Program-made: the position numbers and the translations under genes | Shown here: positions 1 through 10,214 of the stretch, one piece after another | How the letters are laid out: each line of letters starts with the position of its first letter | Numbering within the stretch: the first letter of the stretch is position 1 | NCBI GenBank assembly: GCA_933207985.1 | Contig: OW240915.1 | Location: 122,867,400 to 122,931,399, forward strand | DNA from: Pelobates cultripes | Lineage: Eukaryota > Chordata > Amphibia > Anura > Pelobatidae | DNA: 64,000 bases | Direction of reading: 5' to 3' | The notes under the pieces: model-generated | Told to the model about the DNA's origin: nothing | Databases searched by the model: none | Seen by the model: the letters and a program-made list of their open reading frames with translations, nothing else

Positions 1-1059
1 TGGTCACCGTATCCACTGTTAGCGTAACACACCCGCTTTAAGGACACTGACTGCTATTCAATCTATAACAGTGAAAAAAGATATATTTTTTTTTAAATCC
101 AAACTATTGTGACACCAGATCTAATTAGTGGCACTGGTCAGCGTATCCACTGTTAGCGTAACACACCCGCTTTAAGGACACTGACTGCTATTCAATCTAT
201 AACAGTGAAAAAAGTGGGTTTTTTTTAAATCCAAGCTATTGTGACAACAGATCTAATTAGTGGCACTGGTCAGCGTATCCACTGTTAGCGTAACACACCC
301 GCTTTAAGGACACTGACTGCTATTCAATCTATAACAGTGAAAAAAGATTATTTTTTTTTAAATCCAAGCCATTGTGACACCAGATCTAATTAGTGGCACT
401 GGTCAGCGTATCCACTGTTAGCGTAACACACCCGCTTTAAGGACACTGACTGCTATTCAATCTATAACAGTGAAAAAAGTTTTTTGTTTTTTTAAATCCA
501 AGCTATTGTGACACCGGATCTAATTAGTGGCACTTGTCAGCGTATCCACTGTTAGCGTAACACACCCGCTTTAAGGACACTGACTGCTATTCAATCTATA
601 ACAGTGAAAAATAGTTTTTTGTTTTTTAAATCCAAACTATTGTGACACCAGATCTAATTAGTGGCACTTGTCAGCGTATCCACTGTTAGCGTAACACACC
701 CGCTTTAAGGACACTGACTGCTATTCAATCTAAAACAGTGAAAAAATATTATTTTTTTTTTAAATCCAAACTATTGTGACACCAGATCTAATTAGTGGCA
801 CTTGTCAGCGTATCCACTGTTAGCGTAACACACCCGCTTTAAGGACACTGACTGCTATTCAATATATAACAGTGAAAAAAGATTATTATTTTTTTAAATC
901 CAAACTATTGTGACACCAGATCTAATTAGTGCACTGGTCAGCGTATCCACTGTTAGCGTAACACACCCGCTTTAAGGACACTGACTGCTATTCAATCTAT
1001 AACAGTGAAAAAAGTGTTTTGTTTTTTTAAATCCAAGCTTTGTGTCACCAGATCTAATT

Positions 1060-1158
1060 GGATTTAAAAAAATATATATATTTTTTCACTGTTATAGATT
1101 GAATAGCAGTCAGTGTCCTTAAAGCGGGTGTGTTACGCTAACAGTGGATACGCTGACC
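1060..1158 (-). repeat. Inverted satellite monomer
   Basis: One unit is in the opposite orientation to its neighbours: GGATTTAAAAAAATATATAT, then the reverse complement of the unit up to GATACGCTGACC. It is followed by AGATCTAATTA and a shortened direct unit (1171-1228, ~58 bp) that lacks the T-rich half, before normal periodicity returns at ~1229. Confidence 0.9.
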
Positions 1159-2029
1159 AGATCTAATTATCAGCGTATCCACTGTTAGTGTAACACACCC
1201 GCTTTAAGGACACTGACTGCTATTCAATGGTCAGCGTATCCACTGTTAGCGTAACACACCCGCTTTAAGGACACTGACTGCTATTCAATCTATAACAGTG
1301 AAAAAAGATATATTTTTTTTTAAATCCAAGCTATTGTGACACCAGATCTAATTAGTGGCACTGGTCAGCGTATCCACTGTTAGCGTAACACACCCGCTTT
1401 AAGGACACTGACTGCTATTCAATCTATAACAGTGAAAAAAGATCATTTTTTTTTTAAATCCAAGCTATTGTGACACCAGATCTAATTAGTGGCACTGGTC
1501 AGCGTATCCACTGTTAGCGTAACACACCCGCTTTAAGGACACTGACTGCTATTCAATCTATAACAGTGAAAAGTGTTTTGTTTTTTTAAATCCAAGCTAT
1601 TGTGACACCAGATCTAAGTGGTGGCACTGGTCACCGTATCCACTGTTAGCGTAACACACCCGCTTTAAGGACACTGACTGCTATTCAATCTATAACAGTG
1701 AAAAAAGTTTTTTGTTTTTAAATGCAAGCTATTGTGACATCAGATCTAAGTGGTGGCACTGGTCACCGTATCCACTGTTAGCGTAACACACCCGCTTTAA
1801 GGACACTGACTGCTATTCAATCTATAACAGTGAAAAAAGATTATTTTTTTTTTAAATCCAAACTATTGTGACACCAGATCTAATTAGTGGCACTTGTCAG
1901 CGTATCCACTGTTAGCGTAACACACCGGCTTTAAGGACACTGACTGCTATTCAATCTATAACAGTGAAAAAAGTTTTTTGTTTTTAAATCAAAGCTTTGT
2001 GTCACCAGATCTAAGTGGTTGCACTGGTC

Positions 2030-2044
2030 ACCGTATCCACTGTT
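2030..2044. repeat. Left target site duplication of LINE-A
   Basis: ACCGTATCCACTGTT directly precedes the T run that is the poly(A) tail of minus-strand LINE-A. The same 15 bp recur at 12499-12513, where the satellite resumes. This is the expected product of target-primed reverse transcription. The motif occurs in every monomer, so the length of the duplication rests on the exact points where the array stops and restarts. Confidence 0.85.
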
Positions 2045-2815
2045 TTTTTTTTTTCTTCAATATATAGTGTTTATTGATTTTTCACAAATAACAACAAAAC
2101 ACAAAGTGCCGGTTTGTTATACAGATGGCACATTATGATACACCATGATACATCAAACATTTCCTTGCAAGACATAACTCTATGTGTGGAATATAATAAT
2201 GTAGATACCAATAGCATAAAAGGAGGAATGTTGCAATTACAACATACCATAAAACGGCTGTTGAACATATGAACACATCTTTCCAAAAGACCATTAAAAG
2301 GGAAATATATACATTGCGAGAGAAATAGACATTGTAGGAATAATGCTAACTTAATAGTATAATATACTAAGTTTAGGGCTGTAGATATGTTACAAGATGT
2401 ATGCAAGTCTGTGGCCCTGGCCCATAGCGGCCTGAAGCAGGTCGGACGATTGTTAAAAGTCATTGAAACGTATTGTTCTAATGATAAACATTTCACAATG
2501 GTATATAATTTCGACTTTCGTGACCATCGGCAGTGTGAGCAGTACTATATGACTTGCGTTATATTAACGAGTTGGTTTGGAGTAAATATCAATAATGTAT
2601 CATGTATACAAAAAAAAATGTCATACAATAAGACATACAGGAAAATGGGGTAACGGGAAGGCGGGGGGGTGGGACAGGGGGCAATTGACGCCTATGATGC
2701 AAGAATTTTGTGTGTTTGTGCTGGATGACGTATAAATATGCTACGATATGACACAAAATGGTACAGTGTGACGTGAGGTGATGAAAATCAAAGCGTGCTC
2801 AGAGATGCGCTGACC
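2045..2815 (-). other. LINE-A 3' UTR and poly(A) tail
   Basis: The 770 bases between the ORF2 stop and the poly(A) tail. No coding region is supported; open frames here are short and resemble no family I know. A G-rich run near 2648-2690 is C-rich in the LINE sense strand. Confidence 0.75.
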
Positions 2816-4613
2816 CTAGCATGTCGTAATAGTCTTATCCATAAAAGATTCCCAGTTTTGCCATCTATCCAGAAATACACTCATATCACCCTTTTTTGCC
2901 CACTCCTTTTCATGTTGGTATGTAGAGTTTGTTCTACGGAGGACTTCCATTTTTGTAGGGCAGGCGGTGGATTTCCAGTGTGCTGCTATGCTAATTTTAG
3001 CAGCTAGGAGCATATTGAGCACCGCATCCTTAGCTGGCATATCGCTTAAATTTGGAATGATGTGAAGTAAGTAATTTTCGGGAGTCAATGGGATAGTAAA
3101 ATCACATAATGTGTAAATTGCATTTTTGATTTCTTGCCAGAATACTCGTAGCTTGTAACAATACCAAAATATATGTTCTATAGATCCTTTATCAGCATGA
3201 CATCTCCAACATAATGAAGAGGATTCCGGATAAATTTTGTGAATCCTGCTTGGGACCAAGTACCACCTCATCAACATTTTAAAATAAGCTTCCCAGTGTA
3301 TAATACAGTTTGATGACTTTTTTGTGTAGGTAATGGCTTGTTCCCATTCGGGAAAAGTAGGAGCTATACTCAATGTTGCCTCCCATTTGAGCATATAGGG
3401 CAGTTTAGTGGATGCATTCAAATCAACCTGCGCGGAGTAACACAATGAAAGAGATTTGCAAGAGGATTGGGATAATTTTGCATTGTACCATTTAAATCCC
3501 AGTCTACTGAGTGAAAGCGGATGAATAAATTTAATTGATTCCTTAATTAGGATATGTTTGAACCGTAGGTATAGGAAAATATCTTTGGGCGGTAAGTTAT
3601 AATCTTTCTGTAGATCAGGGAATGAGCGAATGCCTTCTTCATTAAGTAGTTTATGAACATGCGTTATACCTAAATTGGACCAGTGACGCGTTTGAAGGTT
3701 GGGGGATATGTTAGATAAGGCTGATATAGGTGCTAGATAAAGTGCCTCTGCTTTGGACCACAATATGGTACTCCATGAGGTCCATGATTTTATAAAAAAG
3801 TGTGAAGCTGGGAGTGTATAGGGGCTAGAAATTGAGGGTTGTTTCCACAGGGAATCAGAGATAGAGTGCATGCCTCCGCAGGAGGTTTCCAGTTTGACCC
3901 AAACGGGATTTGATTTGCCTGTTAGAATATCAAGGCCTTGCGCCAGCAATGTTGCCCTGTAATAATACAAAATGTTCGGGACACAAAGTCCGCCTCTTTT
4001 GAATGGTCACCAGAGAGATCGAAAGGCGACTCTTGGAGGTTTTTTCCTCCAAATATGGGCATTGATAGCCATTTGAAATCTCTTGAGAAGGGAGTTTGGT
4101 AAAGCTATGGGTATAGTTCTGAATAGATAGAGTATGTGGGGTAAGATCATCATTTTGATAGAGTTTATCCTACCAAACCAGGACGTGTGTAAATTGCTCC
4201 AAGAGTCCATTTGTTTGGAAATCTTGGCTAAGACTGCGATGTGATTCTCTTTTATAACTAGTGATTTGGATTTAGTTAATTTGATTCCTAAATATGAAAT
4301 AGCTGTATGTTTCCATTCAAAGGAATAAGTGCTCTTTAGATCTGACACTACCTTTTCATCAAGTCGTATGGGAAGGATCTGAGTTTTACTAATATTATTT
4401 TTATAATAGGAGACAGTACCATAAGTGGTTAGAGTATGTAAGAGATGTGGGATAGATTCTGTTGGGTTAGCGAGAAATAGGACTACATCATCGGCATAGA
4501 GAGCTAGCTTCTTCTCGCCAGCTGGAGTGGAAAGACCGGGCAGTTTTGCATCTAGTTTAATGTTTTGTATCAGCGGTTCCAAACATAAAATAAAGATTAA
4601 TGGTGACAAGGGG
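2816..4613 (-). pseudogene. LINE-A ORF2, C-terminal half (RT palm to Cys/His domain)
   Basis: Continues the LINE-A polymerase beyond the LTR-A insertion, resuming at the PLSPLIF segment just after RT motif B. The catalytic motif reads YADD (residues KLALYADDVVLF, near 4490). After the RT thumb, a long C-terminal domain ends with CWRCHADKGSIEH and a further Cys, the L1-type zinc-knuckle-like motif (near 3160-3215). The reading frame holds from 4613 to 2816 except for a single TGA at about 4007-4009 following RSLW. With the N-terminal half at 8173-10214 this would be a normal-length L1 ORF2. Broken by the insertion, the stop codon and the frameshift in the other half. Confidence 0.93.
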
Positions 4614-5684
4614 TGTAACGGACCGTTTTGCACACAAGGGGTAAAAACCGTTTAGGCGATCGGCCCCCTTTCCAGAGATACAGGCACAGCTACTGCAGAA
4701 CATCAAACTCCCAAACTGGATACAAAATAGCACTCCAACTCCCGAACTGGAACCTCCCAAATAGCTGCTAGCAGACGAACAGGAAAAGCTCCCAAGCAGC
4801 TTACACTCCTGGCAATCAGTCTCTAACAGCATACAGTGAATCCCCCCCAAGAACGAGACAAGGCTCCGTGTTGAGGGTCAAGCAGTGGTCTGAGGTGCTG
4901 GCACACCCAGCCTGGTTTTTATTACAGTGTTTCAAATACAGGACCACCCACAGGGAGGGATAAAACAACCAATCATATCACAGTTACATCCCACATATTC
5001 CCTCCCCTTATCCTGAGAGGAAACTCAATTATACAAACAGTTAAAACATACTTTCTACCCAACTTTCATAACTCCAAAACCATACATCACATTCACATAA
5101 AATTACATATTCTCAATCAATCCATTCAGGGGAACAACATATTCAAAAATGGCACAAATCAGACAAGGGGTTCAAAGTTAGTAAAAAGTCCTTTGTGACT
5201 AAATGAAGCATGGCTTTCTGGCCCAAACCAGTTTCAGAGTCTTCTATCCTGGAGATAAGTAATTCAATTATCTCCCAGGACAGACACAAGACTCCATTAA
5301 GCACATGGTTGCAAAAAGACACAAAGCACTTTAAAATACATAAAGTCACATTTATACATAAAACACAGACATTTCACATATCCCCAGATAGCTCAGGTCT
5401 GAGCGCACATTATTAAGTGAATGGCGCTCGGACCACACACAAATACAGTTTAATCACCATGGAGCCAAAGTCTTTACAGTCAGTTTCATACGAATGGGCT
5501 CCATGGGATTCCTATCTGGGGTGTAACACATTCAAACAAATCTACTGAAACCCAGGCAGAAAAGCACGACTGAAGCTTTTCTGCAGGTAAAAAAGATGTC
5601 TTTTAACAGGGGGCCATAGTCCAAAGGCAGCAGGCGAGCAACCAGGCTTCTCCAATGCAATGTGGCGAGATTGGTCTCGTCACA
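4614..5684 (-). repeat. LTR-A 3' LTR
   Basis: Starts TGTGACGAGACC (5684 downward) and ends CCGTTACA at 4614. An AATAAA signal on the minus strand lies at 4918-4923, followed by the shared TTGACCCTCAA motif (complement at 4871-4881). It contains the three-stem inverted-repeat block at 5382-5521. The gag-like ORF from the interior ends inside this LTR at 5532. Confidence 0.95.
5382..5521 (-). promoter_or_regulatory. Three-stem inverted-repeat block in LTR-A 3' LTR
   Basis: Outer stem CCCCAGATAG (5382-5391) pairs perfectly with CTATCTGGGG (5512-5521). Inside it, GGTCTGAGCGC (5396-5406) pairs with 5424-5434 with one mismatch, and CCATGGAGCC (5457-5466) pairs perfectly with GGCTCCATGG (5497-5506). 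The layout is that of a three-way junction. The same block, with changed bases, occurs in the other LTR families of the window. Role unknown; LTR cis-signal (promoter, packaging or dimerisation) is inference. Confidence 0.75.
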
Positions 5685-7013
5685 TCTCTCCCCTTTTCCA
5701 AACAGACTAACAGGGTATCTGACCTCCTGCCGGTCAGTGCCCTTGTTAGTCCAGCAGCCCACCCACAACAAATAATCAACAGCACAGCCCACCCACAATA
5801 AATGGTTACTACACCTGGGTAAAGGGGAAGCTTGTCCATGTCCAGGTGCCTCACCACGGCTGTGCTGGGTACGGGTACGCTGACTTGGTGGGTTGCTGCG
5901 TGGGCAGAGACCAGCGGCACTCTGCCCTGTTGCCAGCGCTACTGGGAGGGTAGCCTGGTGGAAGCCTGGTTGTTGGAGGGGGAGACCGACTGTCTCCCCT
6001 TTAAATACACCGCTCTGCTGCTGCTGCTGGAGACTGACTGTCTCCCCTTTAGATGCACAGTCCTGCTGCTGGAGACCGACCGTCTCCCCTTTGGTTACCC
6101 ATCTCTGCTGCTGGAGGGGGAGACCGATTGTCTCCCCTTTGGCTAAACAGCCCTGTCGCTGGGGGGCAGGACCGACCGTCCCTACCCCCTGTGCTGGCAG
6201 TGTAGAGACTACGGTCCCATCTGCACGGTTGTGGGGCTTACTGTCTCCCCTTTGTACATTAAGCTGCCGCTGGGGAGAGGGGGTAACAAGCTCCTCTCCC
6301 ATACAAACTTCCAGCTGTGGGGGAGGGAGACCGACTGTCTCTGCTCCCAATACAGAGTCCTGCTGCTGGGGAAAGGAGACTGGGCTCTCTATTCCCGGTA
6401 GGACACTCTGCCGCTGGGGAATGGAGACTGGGCTCCCAATTCCCTGCAATTCATTCTGCTGCTGGGGGACAGGAGCAACTATCTCTGTCCCCTGTAACTC
6501 AGCCTGCCGCTGGGGAATGGAGCTCAGGCTCCCAATTCCCTGCAATATCTCCCGCTGGGGAATGGAGACTGGGCTCCCAATTCCCTGCAATTCACTCTGC
6601 CGCTGGGGAATGGAGACTGGGCTCCCAATTCCCTGCATATCACACTGCCGCTGGGGAATGGAGACTGGGCTCCCAATTCCCTGCATATCACACTGCCGCT
6701 GGGGAATGGAGACTGGGCTCCCAATTCCCGGCATATCACACTGCCGCTGGGGAGAGGAGACTGGGCTCTCTCTGTCCCGCAACTGTAGCTGCCGGTGGAG
6801 GTCCACCCACCGTGGCAGCTGACCGTCACCCTCTGCCCGGTACAGCAGAGTCTTGAATACTAGACTCCTCACGAACTTCACGGATTTCTCAGCTGGATTA
6901 GGCCCGTAGAAGTTCAGCCGCAACCACATCATACGGTCAAATTCCTGTACAGAGTATCTGTACTCCACTGCTGGTTCCATTCTGTTGCTGTCAGGGTCGC
7001 TGTACTGAGACAT
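5532..7013 (-). CDS. Gag-like protein of LTR-A with tandem PQRQ repeats
   Basis: A 493-residue open frame, the only ORF of LTR-A. Residues ~1-80 form a non-repetitive domain (start MSQYSDPDSN or MEPAVEY at residue 12) with the segment EYRYSVQEFD...FYGPNP, matched in the LTR-B protein (EYWYSHVWFD...LYGPNP). Then come tandem 16-residue repeats of the type QGIGSPVSIPQRQCDM (48 bp each), degenerate ones, and KGETVGL(Q)n repeats. The tail is Pro/Ser-rich, then LLWVGCWTNKGTDRQE. The frame continues through the polypurine tract (read as LFGKGER) and about 150 nt into the 3' LTR. I see no zinc knuckle, protease or RT. A structural gag role is inferred from position after the primer site. The start is chosen because it is the first ATG after the primer site in this frame. 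Confidence 0.75.
   Translation of the reverse strand: MSQYSDPDSNRMEPAVEYRYSVQEFDRMMWLRLNFYGPNPAEKSVKFVRSLVFKTLLYRAEGDGQLPRWVDLHRQLQLRDRESPVSSPQRQCDMPGIGSPVSIPQRQCDMQGIGSPVSIPQRQCDMQGIGSPVSIPQRQSELQGIGSPVSIPQREILQGIGSLSSIPQRQAELQGTEIVAPVPQQQNELQGIGSPVSIPQRQSVLPGIESPVSFPQQQDSVLGAETVGLPPPQLEVCMGEELVTPSPQRQLNVQRGDSKPHNRADGTVVSTLPAQGVGTVGPAPQRQGCLAKGETIGLPLQQQRWVTKGETVGLQQQDCASKGETVSLQQQQQSGVFKGETVGLPLQQPGFHQATLPVALATGQSAAGLCPRSNPPSQRTRTQHSRGEAPGHGQASPLPRCSNHLLWVGCAVDYLLWVGCWTNKGTDRQEVRYPVSLFGKGERCDETNLATLHWRSLVARLLPLDYGPLLKDIFFTCRKASVVLFCLGFSRFV
5685..5699 (-). promoter_or_regulatory. Polypurine tract of LTR-A
   Basis: On the minus strand GGAAAAGGGGAGAGA directly abuts the first base of the 3' LTR, as expected for a plus-strand priming tract. 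The same tract precedes the LTRs at 38239 and 53733, and a variant precedes 45451. It is also translated in the gag-like ORF. Confidence 0.88.
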
Positions 7014-7080
7014 GCGTTGCCCTCAAATTGTAAAATCCACGGAATGGTGTCTCCTGTAGCTGTCCTTCTGGTTGTAGGAA

Positions 7081-7101
7081 CGATCCCGCCGCTTGCCACC
7101 A
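7081..7101 (-). promoter_or_regulatory. tRNA-Leu-like primer binding site of LTR-A
   Basis: Two bases after the 5' LTR end, the minus strand reads TGGTGGCAAGCGGCGGGATC. This matches the complement of the 3' end of vertebrate tRNA-Leu (…CCCACCGCTGCCA-CCA, from memory) with one extra A and one substitution. LTR-B has TGGTGGCAG at the same place. Confidence 0.7.
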
Positions 7102-7103
7102 AT

Positions 7104-8172
7104 TGTAACGGACCGTTTTGCACACAAGGGGTAAAAACCGTTTAGGCGATCGGCCCCCTTTCCAGAGATACAGGCACAGCTACTGCAGAACATCAAACTC
7201 CCAAACTGGATACAAAATAGCACTCCAACTCCCGAACTGGAACCTCCCAAATAGCTGCTAGCAGACGAACAGGAAAAGCAGACAAGCAGCTTACACTCCT
7301 GGCAATCAGTCTCTAACAGCATACAGTGAATCCCCCCAAGAACGAGACAAGGCTCTGTGTTGAGGGTCAAGCAGTGGTCTGAGGTGCTGGCACACCCAGC
7401 CTGGTTTTTATTACAGTGTTTCAAATACAGGACCACCCACAGGGAGGGATAAAACAACCAATCATATCACAGTTACATCCCACATATTCCCTCCCCTTAT
7501 CCTGAGAGGAAACTCAATTATACAAACAGTTAAAACATACTTTCTACCCAACTTTCATAACTCCAAAACCATACATCACATTCACATAAAATTACATATT
7601 CTCAATCAATCCATTCAGGGGAACAACATATTCAAAAATGGCACAAATCAGACAAGGGGTTCAAAAGTTAGTAAAAAGTCCTTTGTGACTAAATGAAGCA
7701 TGGCTTTCTGGCCCAAACCAGTTTCAGAGTCTTCTATCCTGGAGATAAGTAATTCAATTATCTCCCAGGACAGACACAAGACTCCATTAAGCACATGGTT
7801 GCAAAAAGACACAAAGCACTTTAAAATACATAAAGTCACATTTATACATAAAACACAGACATTTCACATATCCCCAGATAGCTCAGGTCTGAGCGCACAT
7901 TATTAAGTGAATGGCGCTCGGACCACACAAATACAGTTTAATCACCATGGAGCCAAAGTCTTTACAGTCAGTTTCATACGAATGGGCTCCATGGGATTCC
8001 CATCTGGGGTGTAACACATTCAAACAAATCTACTGAAACCCAGGCAGAAAAGCACGACTGAAGCTTTTCTGCAGGTAAAAAAGATGTCTTTTAACAGGGG
8101 GCCATAGTCCAAAGGCAGCAGGCGAGCAACCAGGCTTCTCCAATGCAATGTGGCGAGATTGGTCTCGTCACA
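7104..8172 (-). repeat. LTR-A 5' LTR
   Basis: Same sequence as the 3' LTR with a few differences (for example CA indels near 5433/7927 and CCTATCTGG versus CCCATCTGG near 8000). AATAAA on the minus strand is at 7407-7412 and the TTGACCCTCAA motif at 7360-7370. The three-stem block is at 7872-8009, with one outer-stem mismatch. Confidence 0.95.
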
Positions 8173-10214
8173 AGGGGCACCCTTGTCTAGTACCGTTTGA
8201 AATTTGAAAGTTCCTGGAGGTGAAGCCAGAATTAAACACCTTAGCAGAGGGGGCAGAGTAAAGGGCCATAACACCGGTGATAAAGGTTTTGGAGAAACCA
8301 AAGGCTGTTAACGTGGCGACCATGTACTCCCAGTTAAGGCGATCAAAAGCCTTCTCCGCGTCTAACGCCATTACGACGCCACTCTGCTTTTGGTTGTTGG
8401 CCCAATCAATCAGGTCCATGCAATATCTAGTATTGTCCCCTACCTGCTTGCCAGGAACAAACCCAGCTTGTTCTTCCGAAACTAGGGTGGTTAAGAGGGG
8501 CTTAAGTCTGTTAGCAATCAGTTTAGCATATAATTTGACGTCGGCATTAAGTAAAGAAATTGGCCTTAAGTTACCACATAGCGTTGGAGGTTTGTTTGGC
8601 TTTGGCAAGGTGATTATGTAAGCTTCCAACATCTCCTGTGGAAATTTGCCTGTCAGTCTAATTTTAATTAACAAGTTGGTGAGGTGTGGGGTTAGATGTT
8701 GTGCCAATTTGATATAGTAGTAGTTTGAAAGCCCATCAGGCCCAGGGGCTTTGTGTGTGGGCAAGGAGCGTATGGCTAGTGCAACTTCCTCTTCTGTGAA
8801 TGAGGAGTCCGTTTTGAAGTGATGTGGTTTGTGGGAGTGTGATTCGGGAGAGATATTGCAGAATTTCCTCTGACTTTGGTACATGCGTTTGGTTGTTGGT
8901 GTTAAGATTATAAAGGTCCTCATAATAACGGGAAAGTTCGTCGACAATACTATTGGGATTATATAGTCTAATTTTATCTTTGGAATATATATACGGGATT
9001 TTCGTTTGTAAATATCTGGATTTCAGTTGATTGGCCAATAATTTGCCTGCCTTATTTCCTTTCGTATAATATGTTTGTTGAGTCTTAAGTACTTGTTTAG
9101 TGTAAGTTTGGGCATGAAGGTTTCGGATATCCTCTTGTATTTTGGCGATTTGTCGGGATAAGAACTTGGAGGGAGCTTTTTTATTGGAGTTTTCTAGGTT
9201 GCGGAGCGATTGCTTAAGCGTGTAATCATTGGTGAGAAGTTGTTTTTTGGCTATGGAACCTATTTTGATAAATTCTCCCTTAACGACCGCTTTGTGAGCC
9301 AGCCATTGGGTTTCTATCGTGGTATCATCCGTGGAGTTTATTAAAAAGTAAGTATTAAGTGTTGTCGAAATTTGTTGTCTATAAGTAGGTTCATCAAGGA
9401 GGGATTCATTAAGGCGCCATTTTCCTCTGCCTTTAGTTGGATATGGCACTTCTAGTGTAATCAATATTGGGGCATGATCGGACCAAGTTCTGATCCCTAT
9501 AGATTGGTCTAAAAGATGAGAGAGTATAGATTTATCAATCAGACACAAATCAATGCGCGTGTAAGTAAGGTGTACCGGTGAAAAATATGTGTAGTCTCGT
9601 GCCTTTGGAAAAAGATTTCTCCATGTGTCATACAAGTCATGATCATGTATGAGTTGAGAAAATAATTTGCTGTTGGAAATAGAAAGTTTGCTAGGGGTTT
9701 TATTCTGAGTACGTTGGATATCCATCAAGGGATCAAGAGTACAGTTACAGTCCCCACAGATAATTATATGGCCTTTCTTGATGGCGGTTATCTTTTTAAT
9801 TGCTTTGTTAAGAAAGGGATATTGCGCTTCGTTAGGGGCGTATAGGGAGGCCACAGTCACCAATATGCCATTTAGTTCTCCTACAAGTATCAGGAGCCTC
9901 CCTTCTAAATCTGTGAATTGTTTGTGTAGTGTAAATACCCAGTCAGCGTGAAAGAAGATTGCCACTCCTCTAGCTTTGGTTTGGGAATGAGCGAAGTATG
10001 CAACAGGGTACTTTAGAGAGCGGATTTGAGGGGGGTTTTTCTTAGCAAAGTGGGTTTCTTGGACATAAACAATAGCTGCCTCAGACCTGTGCATTTCTTT
10101 TAGCAATTGTTTTCTTTTATACGGGCTATTAAGGCCTTTGGCATTAATGGAAAGGATTTTTAGTGTATGGGAGGCCATGTCTATTGTTCGATGACGAGGC
10201 GGTAAAGTAGCCAT
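8173..10214 (-). pseudogene. LINE-A ORF2, N-terminal half (AP endonuclease and RT fingers/palm)
   Basis: Nicks target DNA and begins reverse transcription in L1-type retrotransposition. Endonuclease residues are in place: LSINAKGLN (Asn ~24), QETH (Glu ~53), GDCN (~154-157), YTRID, and WSDHAPI. Translation may start at Met13 (MASHTLKIL) rather than Met1. The linker leads to RT with APGPDG, LRPISLL, ALDAEKAFDRL (motif A) and GTRQGCPL (motif B), where LTR-A cuts the gene. A frameshift near 8825 separates the endonuclease-linker frame from the RT frame. The remainder continues at 4613-2816. Clear L1-clade ORF2. Confidence 0.94.

Larger units (their letters stand above)
1..2044. repeat. Satellite array, ~133-bp monomer, left part
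   Basis: About fifteen head-to-tail copies of a unit beginning TGGTCASCGTATCCACTG and ending near AGATCTAATTAGTGGCAC. Starts at 1, 135 and 267 give a period of 132-134 bp. Each unit has a variable T-rich stretch after CAGTGAAAAAAG, which accounts for most of the length variation. The window begins inside the array, so its left limit is unknown. The same satellite resumes at 12499, after LINE-A. No coding potential is seen. Confidence 0.95.
4614..8172 (-). mobile_element. LTR-A: complete non-autonomous LTR retroelement with repeat-coded gag-like ORF
   Basis: A 3559-bp minus-strand element bounded by two nearly identical ~1.07-kb LTRs (5' LTR 7104-8172, 3' LTR 4614-5684) that begin TGTGACGAGACC and end GTCCGTTACA. 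The flanks carry a 5-bp target duplication, AGGGG, at 4609-4613 and 8173-8177. A tRNA-Leu-like primer site lies at 7081-7101 and a polypurine tract at 5685-5699. The 1.42-kb interior has one ORF (5532-7013) and no trace of protease, RT, RNase H or integrase, so enzymes must come from elsewhere. The near-identical LTRs and intact ORF suggest a young insertion. It lies in the RT domain of LINE-A, so it is younger than that LINE. Confidence 0.95.

Noticed and set aside
1..2044. Possible CRISPR-like array
   Set aside because: Units are contiguous with no unique spacers; this is an ordinary satellite in a eukaryotic genome.
2071..2496. 141-codon minus-strand frame in the LINE-A 3' UTR
   Set aside because: No domain, odd composition, located between the ORF2 stop and the poly(A) tail.
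5893..6822. 309-codon plus-strand frame opposite the LTR-A gag-like gene
   Set aside because: Shadow of the 48-bp coding repeats; the minus-strand frame has the right position after the primer site and a homologue in LTR-B.
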